Source: Actinoplanes palleronii | Lineage (GTDB): Bacteria; Actinomycetota; Actinomycetes; Mycobacteriales; Micromonosporaceae | Reading direction: 5' to 3' | DNA: 64,000 bases | NCBI RefSeq assembly: GCF_016862315.1 | Contig: NZ_BOMS01000057.1 | Coordinates: forward strand, 62,001 to 126,000 | Shown here: in pieces, positions 25,196-33,434 of the stretch | Layout of the letters: each line of letters opens with the position of its first letter | Numbering within the stretch: the first letter of the stretch is position 1 | The notes under the pieces: generated by a model | Told to the model about the DNA's origin: nothing | What the model saw: only the letters and a program-made list of their open reading frames with translations | Database searches by the model: none | Translations under genes and position numbers: made by a program

Positions 25196-27520
25196 ATGCG
25201 GCAGCAGCGGGAGAGGGCGCTGTTCCTGGCCACGACGGTGTTGTTGCTGGCCGGTCTGGCGGTGACAGCGGCGGGTGCCCGGCAGGCCGCGGAGGTGGTG
25301 TGGGGGGCCGCGACGCTGCTCGGTCTGCTGTACTCGACGGCGTCGCTGATCACGGCGGCGCGGCGGCGCGAGGCCAGCGTCGACGTGATCGCCTGGCTGG
25401 CGCTGGTCGGTGCGCTGTGGGTCGGTGAGGCCTTCGCGGGCGCGATGATCGCGGTCATGCTGGCCAGCGGTGTGCTGCTGGAGGCGCGGGCCGCTGCCCG
25501 GGCCCGCCGTGAGCTCAGCGCGCTGGCGGCCCGGGCGCCGCGGACCGCCCGGCGTGACACCGCGTCCGGTCCGGTGGAGGTGCCGGTCAGCGAGGTGACC
25601 GTCGGTGACCGCCTCGTGGTCGGCTCCGGGGAGATCGTGCCGGTCGACGGCCGGCTGCTCGGTCCCGCGGTGCTCGACGAGTCCGCCCTGACGGGGGAGC
25701 CGCTGCCGGTGGAACGGCACGCCGGCGAGGACGTCCGCAGCGGAGTGGTGAACGCGGGCTCGCCGGCGCGGCTGACGGCCACCGCGACGGCGGAGGCCTC
25801 CACGTACGCGGGCGTGGTGCGTCTGGTCGAGCAGGCCCAGGCGGGCAGCGCCCCGTTCGTGCGGATAGCGGACCGTTTCGCGGTGGCGTTCGTGCCGGTG
25901 ACACTGCTGCTGGCCGGCCTCGCCTGGGCGTTTACCGGAGATCCGGTACGGGCGGTGGCGGTCCTGGTGGTGGCCACGCCCTGCCCGTTGCTGCTGGCCG
26001 CACCGATCGCGATCATGTCGGGGATCTCCCGGGCGGCCCGGAGCGGGGTGATCGTCAAAGGCGGAGGCGCCCTGGAACAGCTGGCCGCCGGCCGGGTCCT
26101 GCTGTTCGACAAGACCGGGACGCTGACCGCCGGCCGGCCGGTGCTCACCGACGTGGTGACACCCGTCGAGGCGCACCTGCCCGCGGCCGAGGTCCTGCGC
26201 CTCGCCGCAAGCCTGGACCAGAGCTCCGCGCACGTCCTGGCCGGTGCGATCGTGACCGCCGCCCACGATCGCGCACTGGCGTTGACCGCGCCGGAGGAGG
26301 TGCACGAGCGGCACGGCTACGGCCTGGAGGGCATGGTCGACGGCCACCGGGTCCGGCTGGGCAAGGCGGCGTGGATCGTCCACGGTCCCCTGCCGGGGTG
26401 GGTGCGGCACGCCCGGCGGCGGCCCGCGCTCGACGGCTCGCTGAGCGTCTTCGTGGCGGTCGACGACGTGCCCGCCGGGGTGCTGCTGCTGGAGGATCCG
26501 GTACGCCCGCAGGCGCCCCGCATGATCCGGGCGATGCGCGCGGCCGGTGTCACCCGCGTCGTGCTGGTGACCGGTGACCGCGCCGAGACCGCGGAGACCG
26601 TCGGACGGATCGTCGGCGTCGACGCGGTGCACGCCGACTGCGACCCGGCCGACAAGCTGAGCCTGGTCCGCGCCGAGCAGGAGAGCGCCCCGACGATCAT
26701 GGTCGGCGACGGCGTCAACGACGCGCCGGCGCTGGCCGCCGCGGGGGTGGGGGTCGCCCTCGCGGCCCGCGGGGCGACCGCGTCGGCCGAGGCCGCCGAC
26801 GTGGTCCTCATCGTCGATCGCCTCGACGCGCTGGCCGACGCCATCCTCACCGCGCGGCGCTGCCGCACCGTCGCGGTCGGGGCGGTCACGGTCGGGATGG
26901 GCCTGTCGGCCGTGGCGATGCTGGTGGCGGCGGCCGGCTACCTGCCACCCGCCGCCGGTGCGCTGCTGCAGGAGGGCATCGACGTGGCGGCCATCGCCAT
27001 CGCCCTGACGGCGTTGCTGCCCGCGCCGTCGCACACCGTCGCGATGACACCCGCCGACGTCGTCACCGCCCAGCGGCTCTACGCCGAGCATCGTGACGTG
27101 CGGCCGCTGGTCGAGCAGGTGCGCACGGTCGCGGACGCCCTGAACCGGGCGCCGTACGACCTGGGCCCGGTTCGTGACCTGCTGGAGCAGCTGGAGGCGC
27201 GGTTGCTGGCGCACGAGCAGGCCGAGGAGGCGGAACTGCTGCCGATCATGGCGCGGGCGCTCGGCGGGGTGGAGGCGACCAGCGGGCTCAGCCGCACTCA
27301 CGCCGAGATCGAACACCAGATCGGGCGCCTGCGCCGGACGGTGGACGACCTGGTGCAGCAGGTGGAGCCGGAGGACGTCACCGACGTACGGCGCTTGCTG
27401 TACGGCCTCTACGCGATCCTGCGGCTGCACAACGCCCAGGAGGAGGAGGGCGCGTTCAGCCTGGTTCCCGAGCCTGGTACGCCCGGTGCCGGAGTCAGCG
27501 GACTTCGCCACCGTGGGTAG
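25196..27520 (+). CDS. P1B-5 type metal ATPase with C-terminal hemerythrin domain
   Basis: The 774-residue pump has an actuator TGEPLP loop, metal-site helix motif TPCP (residues 261-264), phosphorylation motif DKTGT (Asp305), nucleotide-domain GDGVNDAP, and QEGID (592-596) in a late helix. TPCP plus QEGxD defines P1B-5 ATPases, linked to Ni, Fe or Co export (for example S. meliloti Nia). From about residue 620 a hemerythrin-like four-helix domain follows, with ligand-type residues in AEHRDV, AHEQAEEAELLP, THAEIEHQI and LHNAQEEEGAF, able to hold a diiron centre. ATG 25196 has GGAGG five bases upstream. The usual HP locus is weak (SSAHV). It may protect against nickel or iron load beside the hydrogenase genes, by inference. 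Confidence 0.9.
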   Translation: MRQQRERALFLATTVLLLAGLAVTAAGARQAAEVVWGAATLLGLLYSTASLITAARRREASVDVIAWLALVGALWVGEAFAGAMIAVMLASGVLLEARAAARARRELSALAARAPRTARRDTASGPVEVPVSEVTVGDRLVVGSGEIVPVDGRLLGPAVLDESALTGEPLPVERHAGEDVRSGVVNAGSPARLTATATAEASTYAGVVRLVEQAQAGSAPFVRIADRFAVAFVPVTLLLAGLAWAFTGDPVRAVAVLVVATPCPLLLAAPIAIMSGISRAARSGVIVKGGGALEQLAAGRVLLFDKTGTLTAGRPVLTDVVTPVEAHLPAAEVLRLAASLDQSSAHVLAGAIVTAAHDRALALTAPEEVHERHGYGLEGMVDGHRVRLGKAAWIVHGPLPGWVRHARRRPALDGSLSVFVAVDDVPAGVLLLEDPVRPQAPRMIRAMRAAGVTRVVLVTGDRAETAETVGRIVGVDAVHADCDPADKLSLVRAEQESAPTIMVGDGVNDAPALAAAGVGVALAARGATASAEAADVVLIVDRLDALADAILTARRCRTVAVGAVTVGMGLSAVAMLVAAAGYLPPAAGALLQEGIDVAAIAIALTALLPAPSHTVAMTPADVVTAQRLYAEHRDVRPLVEQVRTVADALNRAPYDLGPVRDLLEQLEARLLAHEQAEEAELLPIMARALGGVEATSGLSRTHAEIEHQIGRLRRTVDDLVQQVEPEDVTDVRRLLYGLYAILRLHNAQEEEGAFSLVPEPGTPGAGVSGLRHRG

Positions 27521-27529
27521 CGCCGGCGC

Positions 27530-28324
27530 TCAACCCGCGGGGGTGATCAGGCCGTAGTGGCCGTCGTAGCGGTGGTAGAGCAGCCGGCCGCGCCCCTCCG
27601 TCACGTCGGCGAAGAACAGGAACGGCTGATCGGTCAGGTTGAGGCGGTCGACCGCCTCGGCGAGGGTGAGCCGGGGAGCCGGGCGGTTGCTGACCGTCAG
27701 CGGCACGGCGGTCGCCGGGGCCGGCCGATCGGCCGGGCGCAACCGAGCCAGCCGGTAGCCGGTGGGGCCGGCCCGGTAGACCACGGCGTCCTGCCCGGTG
27801 GTCTCGTCGGTGAACAGGTGCACGTCGTAGTCGAGCAGGTCCATGTCGAAAACGGCTTCGTCGGGCGTCGTCCGGGCCGGCTCGTACGACTTGTGCCGCA
27901 CCACCTGGCGTTCCTGTGCGGGCCGTGGGAAGTGGGCGAGCGGGTGCCGACCGGCCGAGCCGTGCCGCCACCCCTCGGGCCCCGGCCGGGAGCCGCGACG
28001 TGCCTCCCAGTGCCGGGCTGCCCGGGACAACCGGCGCCGCAGCCGATCCTCCAGCAGGTCGACCGCCTCCCGCATGGTCGGCGCGGTGACCTCACCCCGT
28101 AGCAACCGGCCGTCGAGGTCCACGTTCGCTTGTGCGCGGGCGGGCCGGGACACTCGCGTGTCCTCGCAGTAGCTGAGTTTCAGGCGTACGTGCGGGATCG
28201 GCCGCCGGGTGTGGCGGCAAGCCTGGAGAACCTTGTGCCGGGCATAGGCGACCAGATCGGCGGGCACCCGGCCGTGCGTCACGACCTCGATGCCGGTCGC
28301 CGTGGTCGGTTGCGGTCCGCTCAT
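27530..28324 (-). CDS. hpf: Long ribosome hibernation-promoting factor with duplicated C-terminal domain
   Basis: The 264-residue protein has an N-terminal S30AE domain (about 10-110, with LKLSYCEDTRVSRPARAQANVDLDG). Two copies of the C-terminal HPF dimerisation domain follow: KSYEPARTTPDEAVFDMDLLDYDVHLF and LTLAEAVDRLNLTDQPFLFFADV, the second ending YHRYDGHYGLI. Ordinary long HPF has one such domain. The twin form recalls mycobacterial RafH (MSMEG_3935/Rv0079), a DosR-regulated factor that stabilises ribosomes in hypoxia. ATG 28324 follows AGGGGTGG. A directional DosR-like box lies at 28511-28524. The gene converges on the metal ATPase with 9 bases between stops. Confidence 0.9.
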   Translation of the reverse strand: MSGPQPTTATGIEVVTHGRVPADLVAYARHKVLQACRHTRRPIPHVRLKLSYCEDTRVSRPARAQANVDLDGRLLRGEVTAPTMREAVDLLEDRLRRRLSRAARHWEARRGSRPGPEGWRHGSAGRHPLAHFPRPAQERQVVRHKSYEPARTTPDEAVFDMDLLDYDVHLFTDETTGQDAVVYRAGPTGYRLARLRPADRPAPATAVPLTVSNRPAPRLTLAEAVDRLNLTDQPFLFFADVTEGRGRLLYHRYDGHYGLITPAG

Positions 28325-28510
28325 GCGTATCCACCCCTGAACACGGTCAGGCACCCACCGGCGGGTCAGGCCAGCCACCGATGGCGGGGGTGACCATCAT
28401 GGCGGTGCGTGGTCGTTGGCCCGAGAGCCGCTTTCCGTCGCCACCGAGGTGCTACACCTGCGCGCCGGTGGGTGCATCTCCATGGTTGCTCGGTGCCGGC
28501 GGGCCGGGCA

Positions 28511-28524
28511 GGGGCACAAGTCCC
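28511..28524 (-). promoter_or_regulatory. Directional DosR-like box for the hibernation factor
   Basis: Read leftward this is GGGACTTGTGCCCC followed by TGCCC, the extended box. It is 186 bases from the hpf start. Together with the next site it divides the 28325-28667 intergenic region, which otherwise contains no gene. Confidence 0.6.
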
Positions 28525-28601
28525 GACCTCGTCCGGTGCCGACGCCCCGCGGCCGAGGAGAGGACCGCCCCCGGGGTCCGGGTGGGTCGGCTCCGCGGAC
28601 C

Positions 28602-28615
28602 GGGACCTTCGTCCC
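28602..28615 (+). promoter_or_regulatory. Directional DosR-like box for the small membrane protein
   Basis: GGGACCTTCGTCCC is a perfect 5-bp arm palindrome followed by TGCTG, 52 bases before the ATG at 28668. Confidence 0.7.
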
Positions 28616-28667
28616 TGCTGATCGAGACGGCTCGCGTACCACTGTGGGCAGTACGGAGGTGATCCCC

Positions 28668-28958
28668 ATGCTGTCACTGGTCATCGTCATCCTGAGCCTG
28701 TCGGCGCTCGCCTACTTCGCGGCGCGGCCCGCCTTCCGGGCAGCGAGGACCCGGAAGCCCGAGGTGGACGCCACCCCGCGGTCCGCCACCTCGGTACCGG
28801 AGCCGACGACACTGGAAGGTGCGTTGAGCGGGCAACTGATGCGCGGTGAGATCAGCCGCTCGCACTATCGCAGTGTGATGCAGCGGCTGGCCTCCCGCGA
28901 TGATCAGGAGCATCCGTTCGTGGTGCCCGAAGCGGGTGATTCCGGCACCGCCCAGTGA
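28668..28958 (+). CDS. Small membrane protein with SHOCT-like tail, paralogue 1
   Basis: The 96-residue protein starts with one membrane helix (about 2-20, LSLVIVILSLSALAYFAA), then a charged linker. Its last ~50 residues are TTLEGALSGQLMRGEISRSHYRSVMQRL, ASRDDQEHPF and VVPEAGDSG. This tail recurs in the protein at 49880-50164 and resembles the SHOCT motif (a short helix pair ending in GEI-x-x-x-x-Y). ATG 28668 follows GGAGGT with seven bases spacing. The function is unknown; the box immediately upstream ties it to the dormancy set. Confidence 0.75.
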   Translation: MLSLVIVILSLSALAYFAARPAFRAARTRKPEVDATPRSATSVPEPTTLEGALSGQLMRGEISRSHYRSVMQRLASRDDQEHPFVVPEAGDSGTAQ

Positions 28959-29034
28959 GAACGGGTGCCGGGCCACCGGTGATGGGGTCGTTCGGCTCTG
29001 TGCCCGCCGCCGGCTCGGCGCGGATGGTGAAGAG

Positions 29035-30411
29035 GTGACCGCCACGGCGTCCCTGTCCCGGTCGGCGCTCGCCGAGGTCGTGCGCCTTCGGCCGTTCCGC
29101 CGGCTGTGGCTGGTGTTCGGGCTCTCGTCGCTCGGTGACTGGCTCGGACTGCTGGCGACGTCCTCGTTCGCGTCGGCACAGCTCAGCTCGCCGGCGGCGC
29201 AGGGGGCGGCCTTCGGCGGGGTGATCGTCGTGCAACTGCTGCCCTGGCTGCTGCTCGGCCCGCTCGCGGGTGTGCTGGCCGACCGGTACGACCGCCGGCA
29301 CATCATGGTGTCGGTCGACGTGACGCGCTTCGCGCTGTTCGCCTCGATCCCGGCCGTAGCGGCGCTGACCGATGAGCATGCGGTGGCGGTCGGCTGGGCG
29401 GCGGTCGCCTCCTTCACCGCCCAGGTCGGCGCGATGTTGTGGGCCCCGGCCAAGGAGGCAGCGGTGCCCAACCTGCTCCCGGCACGACGGTTGGAGACCG
29501 CCAACCAGTTGACCATCATCACCACGTACGGCGTCACACCGGTGCTGGCCGCGCTGGTGTTCGCCGGGACGTCCCGGCTGCCGGCCATCGGTGACGGCGG
29601 CGCGGCCGTCACCGCCCTCTACTTCGACGCCTTGACGTTCCTGGCCTGCGCGGCCGTGGTCGGGTTCGGGGTCCGCGAGATCTCCGGGCGCGGCCGGGCG
29701 GTGCCCGCCGAGGACTCGCGGGCGGCGATCAGGGCCGGCCTGCGCTGCCTGGCTCGTACCCCGTTGTTGCGTGGCCTGGTGGTGGGGCTGCTCGGGGCAT
29801 TCGCCGGTGCGGGCATCGTGGTCGGCGCGGCGCGCTTCTACAGTCGATCCCTCGGTGGTGGCGACGCCACCTTCGGGCTGTTGTTCGGTGGCCTGTTCGT
29901 CGGGTTCGGCCTGGGCGTCCTGGTCGGTCCGCAGGTGGTGGGCCGGCTCTCGCGGCGCCGCGTGTTCGGTCTGTCCGTGCAACTGGCCGCGGTGGGCGTG
30001 GTGCTGCTGGCGGTCACCCCGTCCCCGGCCGTGGCGCTGCCCGAGGTCGCTCTGGTCGGTGCGGGCGCCGGCATGGCCTTCCTGTGCGGCATCACCCTGA
30101 TCGGGGCAGAGGTGCCCGACGACGTCCGGGGCCGGGTGTTCAGCCTGATCCAGTCCATGACCCGGGTCGTGCTGCTGCTGACCGTCGCGGCCGCCGGCAC
30201 GCTCGCCGGGCTGACCTCCGCCCTGCGGATGACCGTGGGGCCGGTGGACGTGCCCGTGGACGGCAGCCGGGCGCTGTATCTGCTCGCCGGATTCTGCGGT
30301 ATGGCGGTCGGCCGGTTCGCGCTGCGGCGGATGGACGACCGGAGCGACATTCCGTTGCCGCGGGATGTGTGGCACGCCGTGACGCGGCGAGCGGACCGGG
30401 AACGCCGGTAG
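29035..30411 (+). CDS. MFS exporter (EntS/MFS_3 type)
   Basis: The 458-residue protein has 12 predicted helices and starts FRRLWLVFGLSSLGDWLGLLATSSFA. The intracellular loop GVLADRYDRRHIMVSVDVTRF is the classic MFS motif A of the MFS_3 group (enterobactin exporter-like). Export of a siderophore or drug is the family role. GTG 29035 has a poor ribosome-binding site (AAGAG close by), so the exact start is uncertain. It reads 76 bases after the small membrane protein, and no box lies directly before it, so it may be cotranscribed. Confidence 0.82.
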   Translation: MTATASLSRSALAEVVRLRPFRRLWLVFGLSSLGDWLGLLATSSFASAQLSSPAAQGAAFGGVIVVQLLPWLLLGPLAGVLADRYDRRHIMVSVDVTRFALFASIPAVAALTDEHAVAVGWAAVASFTAQVGAMLWAPAKEAAVPNLLPARRLETANQLTIITTYGVTPVLAALVFAGTSRLPAIGDGGAAVTALYFDALTFLACAAVVGFGVREISGRGRAVPAEDSRAAIRAGLRCLARTPLLRGLVVGLLGAFAGAGIVVGAARFYSRSLGGGDATFGLLFGGLFVGFGLGVLVGPQVVGRLSRRRVFGLSVQLAAVGVVLLAVTPSPAVALPEVALVGAGAGMAFLCGITLIGAEVPDDVRGRVFSLIQSMTRVVLLLTVAAAGTLAGLTSALRMTVGPVDVPVDGSRALYLLAGFCGMAVGRFALRRMDDRSDIPLPRDVWHAVTRRADRERR

Positions 30412-30415
30412 CAGG

Positions 30416-31282
30416 TCAGCTGCGGGCGATCAGCACCGGGCAGTCGGCGTGGTGCAGCAGCTGCTGACCGACCGAGCCCAGCAGGGTCCCGGTCAGCGTG
30501 CCGTGGCCGCGGCTGCCGACCACCACCAGCTGAGCGTGGTGCGAGGCACCGACCAGCAGGCCCGCGGCCGTGCCGGTCGCGACCTGGAGTTCGACGTCGA
30601 CGTCCGGGAACTCACTGCGGAGACCGGTCAGCAGTCTGTCGACCTCGTTGGTGTGCGACTTGGCCACCGCCTCCGGGTCGGCCGGCAGGATCGGTGCCAT
30701 GCCGGGGGTGACCGGCGGCAACGGCTCGGCGTAGGCGTGCACGGCGAGAACCGGCGCGCGTCGGCGGCGGGCGGCGGTGAAGGCGGCGCGCAGGGCCGGC
30801 CGGCAGCCGGCGGAACTGTCCACACCCAGCACGACGGGCCCGTCGATGGCCAGCGTCCGGCCACGCACCACCACGGTGGGGCACGGCGCGTGGGTGGACA
30901 CCCGCTGGCTGACCGAGCCGAGCATCAAGCTGGTGAAGCCGCCACGACCGCGATGGCCGACCACGAGCAGGGCGGCATCCGTGGCCTGCTCGATCAGCAC
31001 CGCGGCCGGGTCGCCGGGAACGGCCATGGTGTGCACGGTGACCCGGGGCGCCAGCGTATTGATCATGCGGAGGGCGTCGGCCACGATGGTCTCCGCCAGG
31101 TCGGTGGCGTGCGTCAGGTCGCGGCGCGGCAGCCCGGGCGTGACGGCCCAGGTCGGGTCGTAGGCGTTCAGGACGGTCAGCGTGGTGTCGCGGCGTTGTG
31201 CCTCCACGGCGGCCCAGCGGACGGCCGCGTCGGCCGGGGCGGAACCGTCGGTGCCGACGAGAACGGTTGCGGATGTGTCCAT
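30416..31282 (-). CDS. Universal stress protein, two domains (USP 1)
   Basis: The 288-residue tandem USP carries ATP-binding loops GHRGRGGFTSLMLGS and GSRGHGTLTGTLLGS (G-2X-G-9X-G-S form) in both halves, and starts VLVGTDGSAPADAAVRWAA. Proteins of this kind bind ATP and support survival in non-growing cells (mycobacterial Rv2623 is the DosR-regulated example). ATG 31282 has GAAGGG upstream. The box at 31376-31389 points at it. Confidence 0.9.
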   Translation of the reverse strand: MDTSATVLVGTDGSAPADAAVRWAAVEAQRRDTTLTVLNAYDPTWAVTPGLPRRDLTHATDLAETIVADALRMINTLAPRVTVHTMAVPGDPAAVLIEQATDAALLVVGHRGRGGFTSLMLGSVSQRVSTHAPCPTVVVRGRTLAIDGPVVLGVDSSAGCRPALRAAFTAARRRRAPVLAVHAYAEPLPPVTPGMAPILPADPEAVAKSHTNEVDRLLTGLRSEFPDVDVELQVATGTAAGLLVGASHHAQLVVVGSRGHGTLTGTLLGSVGQQLLHHADCPVLIARS

Positions 31283-31375
31283 CACGGGTCCCTTCCCCGG
31301 TTCGGCCCCGGGCCTCGGTCACCGGCCTGCGGCTCACCTGAGGTCCAGACTAGGCCGGTGGCGGCGGGCCGGGCA

Positions 31376-31389
31376 GGGTCGTTCGGTCC
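31376..31389 (-). promoter_or_regulatory. Directional DosR-like box for USP 1
   Basis: Leftward reading is GGACCGAACGACCC followed by TGCCC, 93 bases before the USP start. Confidence 0.55.
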
Positions 31390-31399
31390 GGGCCGGGGG

Positions 31400-31861
31400 T
31401 CAACGGTTCCAGGACGACCACGGGGTCTCCGACGGACGCAGCGCCGCGTACGCATCCAGATTCTTGTCGATCCGGCGCCAGCGCTCCCACAGCCGGGCCC
31501 GCTCGTCGCCGGTCGCGACCCGGGCGATCACCCGTTGCCGGCCGTCCCGGGTGATCACGGTCGCCTCCGGGTCGGCCCGCAGGTTGAGCCACCAGGCGGG
31601 CGTACCGGCACCCCACCCGTTCATCGCCAGAGTGACCAGGTGAGCGTCGTCCTCGAGGTAACCGAGGATGACGCTGCGGGTCCGTCCGGTACGCCGCCCG
31701 GTGGTGGACAACCGCAGCGCACCCCAGCCGCCGGCGCGCGGTCGCCACAGCCCCACCCGACCGTTGGTGGCCCGATACAGGCCACGGTGTGCCGACCACG
31801 CCACACGGATGAACCAGCGTGGCGGCAACCACGGCTTGCGGCCCCGGGACTCGATCGGCAT
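31400..31861 (-). CDS. F420-dependent nitroreductase-like protein (DUF385/Ddn family)
   Basis: The 153-residue protein has GRRTGRTRSVILGYLEDDAHLVTLA and GTPAWWLNLRADPEATV, the cofactor-binding strands of the deazaflavin-dependent nitroreductase family (Ddn-like, split beta-barrel), which reduce quinones or nitro compounds with F420H2. ATG 31861 follows GGGAGG by five bases. The directional box at 31935-31948 lies 73 bases upstream. A remnant relative is seen at 11060-11140. Confidence 0.82.
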   Translation of the reverse strand: MPIESRGRKPWLPPRWFIRVAWSAHRGLYRATNGRVGLWRPRAGGWGALRLSTTGRRTGRTRSVILGYLEDDAHLVTLAMNGWGAGTPAWWLNLRADPEATVITRDGRQRVIARVATGDERARLWERWRRIDKNLDAYAALRPSETPWSSWNR

Positions 31862-31934
31862 CGCGACCTCCCGCACGACCGCCGACTGCGGTCATCCGTA
31901 CCGGACGCTAGTCGGGCTCCGGGCCCGCCCGGCA

Positions 31935-31948
31935 GGGCCGGGGGACCG
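31935..31948 (-). promoter_or_regulatory. Weak directional DosR-like box for the nitroreductase
   Basis: Leftward reading is CGGTCCCCCGGCCC followed by TGCCG. Only the gene-proximal half and extension match well. Confidence 0.4.
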
Positions 31949-31957
31949 GTCGACGAG

Positions 31958-32019
31958 GAGTCGTTCGGCCCTGCCGCCGGACGGTCGACCGGGTTCCACC
32001 GGTGCGGGACCTATGTCCC
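31958..32019 (+). promoter_or_regulatory. Two DosR-like boxes for the ABC ATPase gene
   Basis: GAGTCGTTCGGCCC (31958-31971, followed by TGCCG) and GGGACCTATGTCCC (32006-32019, perfect arms) have centres 48 bp apart, upstream of the ATG at 32123. Confidence 0.6.
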
Positions 32020-32122
32020 GGGCCGGACCCGCCCGGCGCCTCTGGCCCGCCGGCGCCTCGCGCGCTGCACTGAGGTCGCAGGCCGGCTCAGTCGGCCGGC
32101 TGCCGGTATCCGAGGAGGCGGC

Positions 32123-33358
32123 ATGTCCATCGTCCGGCTGGAACATCTCACGAAGACTTTCGGCGGCAGGACCGCGGCGGTCGACGATGTGAGCCTGAGC
32201 ATCGACGACGGCGAGTTCCTGGTGCTGGTCGGACCGTCCGGCTGCGGTAAGTCGACGATCCTGCGCATGATCGCGGGGCTGGAGGAGGTGACCTCCGGTG
32301 ACGTCCTGATCGACGGCGAGCCGGTCACCGCCTGGCCGCCCAAGCAACGCGACATCGCCATGGTGTTCCAGAACTACGCGCTCTACCCGCACATGACGGT
32401 GCAGGAGAACATGGCGTTCGCGCTGAAGCTGCGCCACGTCCCCGCCCCGCAGCTGACGACGCAGGTGGCGGACACCGCTCACCTGCTCGGCCTGTACGAG
32501 TTGCTGGACCGCAAACCCAAGGCGCTCTCCGGAGGTCAGCGGCAGCGGGTCGCCATGGGACGCGCACTGGTGCGTAAACCGCGGGTGTTCCTGCTCGACG
32601 AGCCGCTGTCCAACCTCGACGCCAAACTGCGGGTGTCGATGCGGGCCGAACTGGCCCGGTTGCACCAGCGTTACCGGATCACCACCGTGTACGTCACCCA
32701 CGACCAGGTGGAGGCCATGACGCTCGGCGACCGGATCGCGGTGCTGGACCAGGGCCGGCTGCAGCAGGTCGGCCGTCCGGAGGAGCTCTACCTGGCGCCG
32801 GCGAACCGCTTCGTCGCCGGGTTCATGGGCTCGCCGAGCATGAACTTCGCCACCGTGCGCCTGCGCGGTGGGGAGCGGGTCACGGCCGCGCTGGACGGTC
32901 TCGAGCTGGAGATCCCGGACGCGGCGCGGCGCTACCCGGGCCTGGCCGAGCACCTCGGGTCGGCGGTGGTGCTGGGGCTGCGCCCGGCCGCGTTGTCGCT
33001 GGCCGGACCGGGCGACCCGGCGGTGATCGAGGTCGTACCGCTCGGTGTCGAGGCGCTCGGCGACGAGAAGCACGTGCTGTTCGAAGCACCCCGGGACGGG
33101 AGCCGGGACGAGCAGCGGCAGACCGGTGTCGTGCCGGTCGCGGTCGAGGACACCTCCGGTACCAGGCTGTGGACCGCCAAGGTCACGCAGCAGGCCGACC
33201 TGGCCATCGGCCGGCCGGTCCGGCTCGCGATCGACGTGAGCAAGGCGTATTTCTTCGACGCGACCAGCGGTCAGGCCATCGCGCAGGTGGGACCGGACGC
33301 GGCGACCGGGGCGGGTGCACCCGGACCGCGGACGGCGGACGCGGGGCTCGCGGTGTAG
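32123..33358 (+). CDS. Sugar-type ABC importer ATPase (UgpC/MsiK-like), orphan
   Basis: The 411-residue ATPase has Walker A GPSGCGKST, signature LSGGQRQRVAMGRAL, Walker B VFLLDEPLSNLDA and H-loop VTHDQVEAM. A C-terminal MalK-type TOBE region begins after VAGFMGSPSMNF. Proteins like MsiK serve several sugar importers whose permeases are coded elsewhere. No permease or binding protein lies here. Two DosR-like boxes precede it, so sugar uptake may be adjusted under the same signal. ATG 32123 follows GAGGAGGCG. The C-terminal ~25 residues are a Gly/Ala-rich tail. Confidence 0.88.
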   Translation: MSIVRLEHLTKTFGGRTAAVDDVSLSIDDGEFLVLVGPSGCGKSTILRMIAGLEEVTSGDVLIDGEPVTAWPPKQRDIAMVFQNYALYPHMTVQENMAFALKLRHVPAPQLTTQVADTAHLLGLYELLDRKPKALSGGQRQRVAMGRALVRKPRVFLLDEPLSNLDAKLRVSMRAELARLHQRYRITTVYVTHDQVEAMTLGDRIAVLDQGRLQQVGRPEELYLAPANRFVAGFMGSPSMNFATVRLRGGERVTAALDGLELEIPDAARRYPGLAEHLGSAVVLGLRPAALSLAGPGDPAVIEVVPLGVEALGDEKHVLFEAPRDGSRDEQRQTGVVPVAVEDTSGTRLWTAKVTQQADLAIGRPVRLAIDVSKAYFFDATSGQAIAQVGPDAATGAGAPGPRTADAGLAV

Positions 33359-33391
33359 CGGCGGGTGGCGCGGCGGCCACCGACCAGCGGA

Positions 33392-33423
33392 TCCGGCCCG
33401 GCGGTGAGCACCGCCGGGCCGGA
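33392..33423. terminator. Bidirectional terminator hairpin
   Basis: A perfect 14-bp stem (TCCGGCCCGGCGGT paired with 33410-33423) with loop GAGC lies between the convergent stops at 33358 and 33435. No T-run follows, which is usual in GC-rich actinomycetes. Confidence 0.75.
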
Positions 33424-33434
33424 CACGTCGCCGA

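Noticed and set aside
27516..27527. AGCGCCGGCGCT palindrome between the ATPase and HPF stops
   Set aside because: Without a loop it makes a poor hairpin; short GC palindromes are common here.
30449..32122. A long plus-strand frame running into the ABC ATPase
   Set aside because: The part before 32123 is antisense to USP 1 and the nitroreductase; a strong ribosome-binding site marks the real start at 32123.
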